Below, one piece after another: positions 1-5,589 of a stretch of 10,911 nt of DNA. Source of the stretch: Alphaproteobacteria bacterium (GTDB taxonomy: Bacteria > Pseudomonadota > Alphaproteobacteria > Caulobacterales > Maricaulaceae); assembly GCA_030428405.1 (NCBI GenBank), contig JAUIEH010000047.1:1-10911 (forward strand). Reading direction: 5' to 3'. The translations under genes and the position numbers were made by a program. The notes below the pieces were generated by a model that searched no databases, had not been told where the DNA came from, and saw only the letters and a list, made by a program, of their open reading frames with translations. The first letter of the stretch is position 1. Each line of letters opens with the position of its first letter.

Positions 1-138
1 CGTCATCCCGGCCGAGCGCAGCGAGAGCCGGGACCTGCCGTCGGCGCCGAGAAAGTCGAATGCGCCTCAAGACGGACGCGTTTCATGTCGCTCAGCAGCA
101 GGTCTCGGATACGCGCTGTCGCGCTTCCCGGGATGACG
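1..138. repeat. Long imperfect palindromic intergenic repeat
   Basis: The ends are exact inverted repeats: CGTCATCCCGG at 1-11 and CCGGGATGACG at 128-138. Inside, TCCCGGC (6-12) pairs with GCCGGGA (27-33) as a local hairpin. CCGGGACCTG (28-37) also pairs with CAGGTCTCGG (99-108) with one mismatch, so the whole element can fold on itself in two ways. GACGCGTTT occurs at 75-83 and again at 135-143. No plausible gene lies here. The look is that of the dispersed 'CGTCATCCCGG' intergenic repeats I recall from alphaproteobacterial genomes; that family match is from memory, not a search. It begins at base 1, so it may extend to the left. Confidence 0.6.
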
Positions 139-185
139 CGTTTAGAGAGGCGTCCACCTCAATGTGAGCCGAGACGCCCCCCGGC

Positions 186-213
186 TTCCCACATCGGCCA
201 AGCGCGATATGCT
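186..213 (+). promoter_or_regulatory. Candidate sigma-70-type promoter of bioB
   Basis: TTCCCA (186-191) and TATGCT (208-213) are separated by 16 bases, each matching 4 of 6 consensus positions. Transcription would start near 220, giving a leader of roughly 28 bases before the ATG at 248. If real, the in-frame GTG at 164 and ATG at 209 lie upstream of the transcript and cannot be the start. The same -10 hexamer is used in the candidate promoter at 2095-2122. Weak consensus matches are common by chance. Confidence 0.35.
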
Positions 214-238
214 GGCGCAAACAGCGAAACCTCCCGAC

Positions 239-242
239 GGAG
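239..242 (+). promoter_or_regulatory. Ribosome binding site that decides the bioB start
   Basis: GGAG lies 5 bases before the ATG at 248. The longer in-frame starts (GTG at 164, ATG at 209) have no comparably placed Shine-Dalgarno sequence. Confidence 0.55.
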
Positions 243-247
243 CCTCT

Positions 248-1240
248 ATGCCGCCTTTAGACGACGCCGCGCGCGCTGATGCGCCGTCTCGCGCCGACAT
301 CGCCAGCCTGTTCGATGCGCCTTTATCGGACCTGATCCTCAGGGCGCAGGCGGCCTTGCGCGAAAATTTCGACCCCCATGCCGTGCAGACCTGCCAGCTC
401 CTTTCCGTGAAAACCGGCGGGTGTCCGGAAGACTGCGGCTATTGCAGCCAGTCCGCCTTCGCCAAATCCGGCGTGCCTGCGAGCAAGCTGATGGACGCCG
501 AGACCGTGCTCGCTGAAGCCCAGCGCGCCAAAGAGGCCGGCGCCACGCGCTTTTGCATGGGCGCGGCCTGGCGCTCGCTCAAGGACCGTGACGTCGAACC
601 CGTCTGCGACCTCATTTCCGGGGTCAAGGCGATGGGCATGGAGACCTGCGTCACGCTGGGCATGCTTGATGACGGCCAGGCCGAGCGCCTCAAAGAGGCG
701 GGACTGGATTACTACAACCACAATCTCGACACCTCGCCGGAATATTACGACCAGGTCGTCACTACACGGAGTTATGACGACCGGCTCGACACGCTGGCGA
801 AAGTGCGCGCGGCCGGCATCTCGACATGCTGCGGCGGCATTGTCGGCATGGGCGAGACGCGTGCGGACCGCGTCGGCCTCCTGCACGCCCTCGCTCAGCT
901 TCCTGAAGCGCCCGACAGCGTGCCCATCAACGCGCTCGTTCCGGTCGAGGGCACGGCCTTGAGCGACAGCAAGCCCATAGACGGGCTCGAGCTGGTCCGC
1001 ACAATCGCCGCCACGCGCATCACGTTCCCGACCTCGGTCGTGCGGCTGTCGGCTGGGCGCGAAACAATGAGCACGGAGCTTCAGGCATTGTGCTTCCTCG
1101 CCGGCGCCAATTCGATCTTTATCGGCGACAAGCTTTTGACCACGCCCAACCCGGAAACAAGCGACGACATGGCGCTGCTCGCCAGTCTCGGCCTGCGCGC
1201 TGCAACCGAGGACGATGCGCGCAAGACCAGCGGAAATTAG
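248..1240 (+). CDS. bioB: Biotin synthase BioB
   Basis: Radical SAM enzyme that inserts sulfur into dethiobiotin, the last step of biotin synthesis, in the cytoplasm. The [4Fe-4S] cysteines form CPEDCGYC (C59, C63, C66 from this start). Family cysteines expected to bind the second, sacrificial [2Fe-2S] cluster are visible in the contexts FCMGAAWR, METCVTLG and STCCGGIVG, with the partner arginine in RLSAGRETM. The YNHNLDTS motif is also present. From ATG 248 the product is 330 residues, close to the usual 320-350. A 358-residue version from GTG 164 would add an Arg/Pro-rich tail of no recognisable character. I prefer 248 because of its GGAG and a promoter that would lie inside the longer version. 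No other bio genes are in the window, so bioB appears to be transcribed alone. It converges on the lipoprotein gene. Confidence 0.95.
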   Translation: MPPLDDAARADAPSRADIASLFDAPLSDLILRAQAALRENFDPHAVQTCQLLSVKTGGCPEDCGYCSQSAFAKSGVPASKLMDAETVLAEAQRAKEAGATRFCMGAAWRSLKDRDVEPVCDLISGVKAMGMETCVTLGMLDDGQAERLKEAGLDYYNHNLDTSPEYYDQVVTTRSYDDRLDTLAKVRAAGISTCCGGIVGMGETRADRVGLLHALAQLPEAPDSVPINALVPVEGTALSDSKPIDGLELVRTIAATRITFPTSVVRLSAGRETMSTELQALCFLAGANSIFIGDKLLTTPNPETSDDMALLASLGLRAATEDDARKTSGN

Positions 1241-1322
1241 CGGCGGCGCGCGCGCCCCGGCTCAGGTCCGGGAAGAGCAAGAGCCGTAGGCGCAGGACGC
1301 GCGCGCCGCGCGCTCCACGCCT

Positions 1323-1967
1323 TTATTCGAGGCGCGTTCCGTATAAACGCATATTCTCCGTCCAGCTCTCTCCGCTATCGGTGGAGTTCTCGCTGCGCCA
1401 GGAGAAGCTGTCGCCGGTCATTTCGTGAAAGGTGATGCGCTGCAGCGCGCCGTTTTGATTTTCTTCCGTGCTCTGCATGACCACGACATTCCCGTCGGAC
1501 GTCGCGGTGTAGCGCGGGATCATGCCCCAGCCCGGCGAGACCCAGGTCATTTCCCACTCATCGCGATCGGGCCAGTAGATGCGCAGATTGATCCCGACCT
1601 GGCGCGTCTGGTCTGGCCGCAAGTCGACGTCATGAGCGGGCGCCGTCCACATATCGGCGATCGCATAGCCGTCGAGCGCGTAGCGAAAACTCCAGCGCGC
1701 AATCTCATTGGGGCTGCGCGCCCAGGCGCCGTCGGCGTCGCGGCGCTCGCCCTGGATCGACCAGTCGCCGATCAGCGGCGCGAAATGGAGAAGCTGAGGC
1801 GGCGCGTCCGCTGCAGGACCGTCGGAGAGAAAATGCGCCATGGCCGGGCTCGGAGCCGCAGGCGCGGCGTCTGCGACCGGCGCGCTTTCCTCCGGCGCCG
1901 TCGCACAAGCCGCGAGCAGGCTTGCGCTTGCGAGCACGGCCAGCGTGGGCTTGTTCAGCTTGATCAT
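1323..1967 (-). CDS. Predicted lipoprotein, possibly DUF1579-like beta-barrel
   Basis: From ATG 1967 the protein is 214 residues. It has a lysine-bearing N-terminus, a hydrophobic stretch and a lipobox LAAC (L18-C21), so it should be lipidated on Cys21 and held at a membrane facing the periplasm. An Ala/Pro/Ser-rich linker to about residue 50 follows. The rest is a Trp- and Tyr-rich domain with alternating strands (IGDWSIQGERR, ARWSFRYALDG, WEMTWVSPGWG, FSWRSENSTDSG), consistent with a lipocalin-like barrel. I noted a resemblance to DUF1579-type proteins but this is tentative. No catalytic motif is evident. An in-frame start at 2042 exists but puts 25 residues ahead of the signal, which is implausible. 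GGAAGG lies about 10 bases before the chosen ATG. It is divergent from the nitroreductase gene. Confidence 0.75.
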   Translation of the reverse strand: MIKLNKPTLAVLASASLLAACATAPEESAPVADAAPAAPSPAMAHFLSDGPAADAPPQLLHFAPLIGDWSIQGERRDADGAWARSPNEIARWSFRYALDGYAIADMWTAPAHDVDLRPDQTRQVGINLRIYWPDRDEWEMTWVSPGWGMIPRYTATSDGNVVVMQSTEENQNGALQRITFHEMTGDSFSWRSENSTDSGESWTENMRLYGTRLE

Positions 1968-1994
1968 GTTCGGCGCGCCTTCCCGGTTGAACTT

Positions 1995-2010
1995 GCCTGC
2001 GCGCGCAGGC
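1995..2010. promoter_or_regulatory. 16-base perfect palindrome upstream of lipoprotein gene
   Basis: GCCTGCGCGCGCAGGC reads the same on both strands and lies 28 bases upstream of the lipoprotein start, in the divergent gap. It could be an operator or a leader hairpin. Its left half, CTTGCCTGCGCG (1992-2003), recurs exactly at 2868-2879 just before the exonuclease III gene. The alternating GC core is common in this DNA, so chance is a real alternative. Confidence 0.3.
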
Positions 2011-2094
2011 CATGGCGCGCGAGGATAGGCGCGCGAATTCACCCTGAAAGGTCCAATTTCGATCGCGCGCAGGCGCCAATTTCTACGCCCTCGC

Positions 2095-2122
2095 TTGTCG
2101 CGACCGCCCGCCTCCTTATGCT
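2095..2122 (+). promoter_or_regulatory. Candidate promoter of the nitroreductase gene
   Basis: TTGTCG (2095-2100) and TATGCT (2117-2122) are spaced by 16 bases, each 4 of 6 to the sigma-70 consensus. The start would be near 2129, giving a leader of about 27 bases. It is the best-scoring pair I found by eye in this divergent gap. Confidence 0.45.
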
Positions 2123-2155
2123 GCGCAGCGTCATTGCAAGCACAGGATCGCGTCG

Positions 2156-2833
2156 ATGAGCATGAGCGTCTCCCAAGCCCTTGCGCAGCGCCGTTCGGTG
2201 CGCGCCTTCACGCCCGATAAGGTCGCGCGCGCGGACATCGAAGCGATCCTGGAGGAGGCCCGGCGCGCGCCGTCGGGCGGCAATCTGCAACCCTGGAAAG
2301 TCATCGCCGTCGCCGGTGATGAGCTGACCGCGCTCACCACGCTCGCCTTCAACGTCTTGCTCGAACATCCGCGCGGAGAGCCGACGGAGAAAGCGATCTA
2401 TCCGGAAAATCTCTGGGAGCCCTTGCGCACGCGCCGCTTTGAGGTCGGCGAGCAGATGTATGACGCACTCGGCATCGGTCGCGAAGACAAAGCTGCCCGA
2501 CGCCAATGGTTTGCGAATAATTTCGCGTTTTTCGGCGCGCCGGCGGCCTTGTTTTTCGTCATGGATGATAGATTTGGACACGGACAATGGGGCCATGTCG
2601 GCATGTTCATGATGGCGGTGATGCTGGCGGCCGAAGCGCGCGGTCTTGCGACTTGCGCACAGGAATGCTGGGGCGCGCTCAGGCCGTCATTGAAATCCCA
2701 TTTCGGGCTCGAAGACGGGCAAACCATCTGGTGCGGCTTGGCGATCGGCCATGAGGACAAGACCGCGCCGCTCGCGCAGTTTCGCGCCGAACGCGCGCCG
2801 GTCGAGGACTTTACGAGCTTTCGCGGTTTTTAA
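2156..2833 (+). CDS. Nitroreductase-family FMN oxidoreductase
   Basis: Cytoplasmic flavoprotein of the nitroreductase superfamily, 225 residues, typical length. The N-terminal RRSVRAF (12-18) and APSGGNLQPW motif contribute FMN phosphate and ring contacts. The mid-C-terminal part has a hydrophobic helix (MFMMAVMLAAEARGLATCAQ) and the IGHED element near the end, as in NAD(P)H-dependent nitro- and quinone reductases. The physiological substrate cannot be read from the sequence. ATG 2156 has AGGA 8 bases upstream; a second ATG at 2162 is possible. The gene ends 72 bases before the exonuclease III gene on the same strand, so the two may be cotranscribed. The gap has no visible terminator. Confidence 0.9.
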   Translation: MSMSVSQALAQRRSVRAFTPDKVARADIEAILEEARRAPSGGNLQPWKVIAVAGDELTALTTLAFNVLLEHPRGEPTEKAIYPENLWEPLRTRRFEVGEQMYDALGIGREDKAARRQWFANNFAFFGAPAALFFVMDDRFGHGQWGHVGMFMMAVMLAAEARGLATCAQECWGALRPSLKSHFGLEDGQTIWCGLAIGHEDKTAPLAQFRAERAPVEDFTSFRGF

Positions 2834-2905
2834 GACCACGCGCGCGACAGCCGCCGCCCGCATCCCGCTTGCCTGCGCGAACCAACGCCGCTTAGGAACG
2901 CCGCC

Positions 2906-3688
2906 ATGAAAATCGCGACCTGGAACGTCAACTCGATCAATGCGCGGCTGCCGACCATTTTGGCGTGGCTGGAAAAGGCGGCGCCCGACGTGGTCTGCCT
3001 GCAGGAAATCAAATGCGTCGATGAGAAGTTCCCGACCGACGCAGTGGCGGAGCTTGGCTATGAAGCCGCCGTTCACGGACAAAAGACCTATAACGGCGTA
3101 GCGATCTTATCCAAGCGCGGGATCGAGGACGTCACATGCGGCCTGCCCGGCGATGATGACGACGAACAGGCCCGCTATATCGAAGCGGTCATTCCCGGCG
3201 AGACCAGCGCGTTCCGCGTCGCCTCGATCTATCTGCCCAACGGCAATCCGGTCGATACGGAGAAATACGGCTATAAGCTGAAATGGTTCGAGCGCCTGCG
3301 CATGCACGCGCGCGGTCTGCGCGCGCTGGAAGAACCGCTCGTGCTCGCCGGCGATTATAACGCCATTCCGCGTCCCGAAGACGTGCACGATCCCGCCGCC
3401 TGGGAGGGCGATGCGCTGTTTCGCCCGGAAACGCGGTCGGCCTGGCGCGCGCTCCTCTGGGAAGGTTTCACGGACGCCTTCATGGCCGTCGACGGGCGCA
3501 TGAGCCAGTACACGTTCTGGGACTATCAGGGCGGCGCCTGGCAGAAGGATCACGGCATCCGCATCGACCATCTCGCGCTCAGCCCGCAGGCCGCCGACCG
3601 GCTTGAAGGCGTCGAAATCGACCGCAAGGCGCGCGCGATGGAAAAGCCGTCCGACCATGTGCCCGTGATCGGCGCGTTCCGCGACTGA
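2906..3688 (+). CDS. xth: Exodeoxyribonuclease III (AP endonuclease)
   Basis: Mg-dependent 3'-5' exonuclease and abasic-site endonuclease of base-excision repair, endonuclease/exonuclease/phosphatase fold, 260 residues as usual. All expected active-site positions are present: N7 (WNVNS), E34 (LQEIK), Y109 (SIYLPNGN), D150 and N152 (GDYN), D221 (RIDH) and the D250-H251 pair (PSDHVPV). MKIATWNVNSIN is a classic family start and AGGA lies 8 bases before the ATG. The KYGYKLKWFERL segment is typical of the XthA branch rather than eukaryotic-type APE1. It is downstream of the nitroreductase gene and upstream of the secreted-protein pair, with a 119-base gap on that side. Confidence 0.95.
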   Translation: MKIATWNVNSINARLPTILAWLEKAAPDVVCLQEIKCVDEKFPTDAVAELGYEAAVHGQKTYNGVAILSKRGIEDVTCGLPGDDDDEQARYIEAVIPGETSAFRVASIYLPNGNPVDTEKYGYKLKWFERLRMHARGLRALEEPLVLAGDYNAIPRPEDVHDPAAWEGDALFRPETRSAWRALLWEGFTDAFMAVDGRMSQYTFWDYQGGAWQKDHGIRIDHLALSPQAADRLEGVEIDRKARAMEKPSDHVPVIGAFRD

Positions 3689-3742
3689 CGCGCAAGCTGA
3701 CGCTTCGCCGTGATTTCGCCATTTCAGCGTGGCGCCTTCCCG

Positions 3743-3755
3743 CACTAGATTAGTG
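3743..3755. promoter_or_regulatory. Small dyad and possible -10 region before secreted-protein pair
   Basis: CACTA-GAT-TAGTG is an exact 5-base inverted repeat. It contains TAGATT (3746-3751), which could be a -10 element, with TTCAGC (3723-3728) 17 bases upstream as a poor -35. This is the most AT-rich stretch of the 119-base gap after exonuclease III, so the promoter of the 3808-5117 pair is probably here. The exact elements are uncertain. Confidence 0.25.
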
Positions 3756-3807
3756 ACGCGCGACCGGCTGAACGGGCCGGCGCCTAGCTTCACGGGAGCG
3801 CTAGAAT

Positions 3808-4128
3808 ATGCGTATTGCCGCCCTCGCCGCGTGTTCGGCGATCCTCCTTGCCGCACCTGGCCTGGCTCAATCCCAAGACGGCTCCGCGCCTGCAACGGAT
3901 GCGTCCGCGCGCGCAGCCGACGCTTTGGCGCGCGCCGGCGTCGGCGCCGCGACCGGCCGGGTCGCCGTCGCGCCCAGCCAAGAAGCTGCGCCCGATGACG
4001 GCGATGACTGGGGACCGCTTGCGATCAGCGACGAGGTGATCGTCGCCGCCGAGGCCGCCCCCGATGCGCCGGTCGAGCCCTATCAGGACGCCGAAGCGGC
4101 GTCTGAGCCCGCGGAGGACGAGGAATGA
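3808..4128 (+). CDS. Small acidic exported protein
   Basis: A 106-residue protein that I do not recognise. Residues 1-21 form a Sec signal peptide (MRIAALAACSAILLAAPGLA) with likely cleavage after GLA. The LAAC at 6-9 is too close to the N-terminus for a lipobox. The mature part is low-complexity, rich in Ala, Asp, Glu and Pro, strongly acidic (especially the last 25 residues), and probably unstructured. GGGAG lies 9 bases before the ATG. The stop overlaps the next start as ATGA, and the next gene's GGAGG lies inside this ORF, so the two are translationally coupled and probably function together. It could be a partner or chaperone-like companion of the downstream enzyme-like protein; this rests only on context. 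Confidence 0.75.
   Translation: MRIAALAACSAILLAAPGLAQSQDGSAPATDASARAADALARAGVGAATGRVAVAPSQEAAPDDGDDWGPLAISDEVIVAAEAAPDAPVEPYQDAEAASEPAEDEE
4113..4117 (+). promoter_or_regulatory. Internal ribosome binding site, coupled start at 4125
   Basis: GGAGG sits 7 bases before ATG 4125, inside the end of the upstream ORF, and the start overlaps that ORF's stop (ATGA). Confidence 0.7.
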
Positions 4129-5117
4129 GACGGACAGCGCGCAACTGGCTTTTCGCGCTCGGCGCCTGTGCGCTCAGCCTCGCCATTTTGCCGAGCGCGC
4201 TGCCCGGCGCGCCGGCGCCGGCGGAAACCGCTCAGGCGAGCGGCGCGATCGCCAACGCCAGCAATCGCGGCGGCGGCGGCGGCACGGTCCTGCTCGACAT
4301 CGTCGATGCGGCGGAATTCTCCAAACAGATCGAGCGCGAACTCGCTTCGCGCGGCGCCCGCATTGCGATCGTGTTCCGCGCCGGACGCGCGCGCTCGGCC
4401 ATGCCGGAAGGCATCCGCTACACGCATGGCGCATTCTGGGTCTACACCACGGTCGAGACCGAAGATGGCCGCCGCGTGCCGGGCTATGCCGTCTATAATC
4501 TCTATAGCGGCTTCGAGGACGACCCGCTTCGCTCCTTCCTGCACCAGGATTTCCCGCTCGACTTCACAGCGGCCATGGCGGTCGGTCAGGCGGGCGTCAT
4601 CGTGCCGACCCGCGACATGCAGCGGCGCATGCTCGAGGTGATGAACTCGCGCACCTATTACAACATGCACCAGCCGGTCTATTCGCTGATCTCCAATCCG
4701 TTCGACGCCCGCTTCCAGAACTGCAACGAATTCATGCTCGACGTCGTCGGCGCGGCCGCCTTCGATACGGACGACCGCAATGAAGTCATCTCGCATCTGC
4801 GCGAGGGCTTCGAGCCCACGGAGATTCCGACCAATCTTTTCCAGCGCATGTTCGCCCGCTTCACAGACAGCCGGCTGCGCACGGCCGATCATCGCGGCGG
4901 CATCCGCACGGTCACGTTCGCCTCGCTCGGCTCATACATGGAAGCGCAAGGATTCGCTGACAACGTCTTCGAGCTCGACTATGTCTATATCCCGCCCGAG
5001 GAACGCGGCGAGCCCGTCGCCGGCGTCACGCTGAACCGGAATGACGGCGGCGCGGATGAAAATGCAGCAAGCGCCGAAGAGACCGACGGCGAAGGTGATG
5101 CGGGCACGGACAATTAG
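4125..5117 (+). CDS. DUF2145-like exported protein, possible papain-fold hydrolase
   Basis: 330 residues. An Arg-rich start and hydrophobic segment (about 7-27) form a signal peptide or membrane anchor. A Gly/Ala-rich linker with five consecutive glycines, encoded by repeated GGC, follows. From about 55 to 285 the sequence resembles my recollection of DUF2145 proteins: SKQIERELASRGARIAIVFR, GIRYTHGAFWVYT, PGYAVYNLYSG. H101 starts a strand (THGAFWVYT) and C200 starts a helix (QNCNEFMLDV). His before Cys in these settings is the arrangement of circularly permuted NlpC/P60 (YiiX/LRAT-like) thiol hydrolases; that reading is inference. The last 35 residues are acidic and likely disordered, echoing the acidic partner upstream. 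It is coupled to that gene by an ATGA overlap. Confidence 0.75.
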   Translation: MRRTARNWLFALGACALSLAILPSALPGAPAPAETAQASGAIANASNRGGGGGTVLLDIVDAAEFSKQIERELASRGARIAIVFRAGRARSAMPEGIRYTHGAFWVYTTVETEDGRRVPGYAVYNLYSGFEDDPLRSFLHQDFPLDFTAAMAVGQAGVIVPTRDMQRRMLEVMNSRTYYNMHQPVYSLISNPFDARFQNCNEFMLDVVGAAAFDTDDRNEVISHLREGFEPTEIPTNLFQRMFARFTDSRLRTADHRGGIRTVTFASLGSYMEAQGFADNVFELDYVYIPPEERGEPVAGVTLNRNDGGADENAASAEETDGEGDAGTDN

Positions 5118-5135
5118 CAGCATCACGCAAAGCTA

Positions 5136-5159
5136 AGCGCCGCCTGCGTTTCCGGCGCT
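5136..5159 (+). other. GC-rich hairpin after the DUF2145-like gene, weak terminator
   Basis: AGCGCCG (5136-5142) pairs exactly with CGGCGCT (5153-5159) over a 10-base loop, 18 bases after the stop. There is no T-tract, so it would terminate poorly without Rho or serve to stabilise the 3' end. It is followed directly by the palindrome CAGCAT-T-ATGCTG (5160-5172). Confidence 0.35.
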
Positions 5160-5249
5160 CAGCATTATGCTGCAACGCCGAAGAGCTGCGCGGCGCGGCG
5201 CGCCCGGCGTGAGAAATGTTGTGCAATGCTGCAATCCGTGAACACCGAA

Positions 5250-5290
5250 GACTCGAATCCGGAGCCGCGAATCGGTATCCTATGTGAGTC
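5250..5290. promoter_or_regulatory. Cluster of four GANTC (CcrM-type) sites, probable promoter
   Basis: GACTC (5250-5254), GAATC (5255-5259), GAATC (5269-5273) and GAGTC (5286-5290) lie within 41 bases. By eye I find only about six other GANTC sites in the rest of the window, all inside coding sequence. In Caulobacter and relatives, GANTC is methylated by CcrM, and GcrA acts with sigma-70 at promoters carrying methylated sites. TATCCT (5276-5281) falls within the cluster and could be a -10, giving a leader of about 55 bases before the ATG at 5344. No clear -35 is visible, which would fit an activator-dependent promoter. Confidence 0.5.
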
Positions 5291-5343
5291 AACAAGACGG
5301 CTGGGTTTGGGGAAACACAGACGTAGACTGACGAGGGGAAGTT

Positions 5344-5478
5344 ATGAGCAAGGGGCTCTTTTCGGCGCTCGAAGCCGCATGCCTCTATTCGGATGCGCAT
5401 CTGCGCCAGATGGAACTCGGCTCGCAGCGCGATGAGCGCGAGAGCGAGCGTTCCTATAGCGCACGCAACGAAAGCTGA
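5344..5478 (+). CDS. Putative 44-residue small protein
   Basis: Unrecognised. GAGGGG (5333-5338) lies 5 bases before the ATG, among the strongest Shine-Dalgarno sequences here. The product starts MSKGLFSALEAACLYSDAHL and ends in a very polar tail rich in Arg, Glu and Ser. The first 25 residues could be an amphipathic helix; there is no signal peptide or membrane segment, and Cys13 is the only cysteine. The net charge is slightly negative. It has its own candidate promoter region with GANTC sites and an intrinsic terminator 66 bases past the stop, so it looks like a monocistronic unit. A longer overlapping frame (5226-5435) lacks a ribosome binding site. The transcript could instead act as a small RNA. 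Confidence 0.55.
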   Translation: MSKGLFSALEAACLYSDAHLRQMELGSQRDERESERSYSARNES

Positions 5479-5543
5479 GACACGACCGGATGCGCGCAAG
5501 CGCGTTCCGTGAACGTGGCCTTTAGCGGTAGAAATCACTAACG

Positions 5544-5579
5544 AAGGGCCGGCGCGAGCTTGGCCCTTTACGCTTTTTT
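5544..5579 (+). terminator. Intrinsic terminator of the small gene
   Basis: AAGGGCC (5544-5550) pairs exactly with GGCCCTT (5562-5568) around an 11-base loop, followed after 5 bases by six T (5574-5579). It points along the plus strand and ends just before the stop of the converging DUF3137 gene at 5590. On the minus strand the hairpin lacks a T-tract. Confidence 0.75.
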
Positions 5580-5589
5580 GCGCGCCGGT

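Noticed and set aside
1245..1307. GGCGCGCGCG (1245-1254) and CGCGCGCGCC (1298-1307) between bioB and the lipoprotein gene as a bidirectional terminator
   Set aside because: The arms are simple GC alternation found throughout this DNA, the loop is over 40 bases and neither side has a T-tract.
3107..3895. 262-codon minus-strand frame opposite exonuclease III
   Set aside because: It is antisense to a gene with every catalytic residue intact and extends into the next promoter region.
4267..4284. Repeated GGC run as a possible phase-variable microsatellite
   Set aside because: The unit is three bases, so slippage would only change the length of a glycine linker, not switch the gene off.
5307..5329. 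TTGGGG and TAGACT as the promoter of the small gene
   Set aside because: The spacing is only 11 bases and the transcript would start at the ribosome binding site.
5226..5435. 69-codon plus-strand frame overlapping the 44-codon ORF
   Set aside because: It has no ribosome binding site, starts before or within the GANTC region, and its Arg-rich composition looks like an out-of-frame reading; the 5344 ATG has a far better context.
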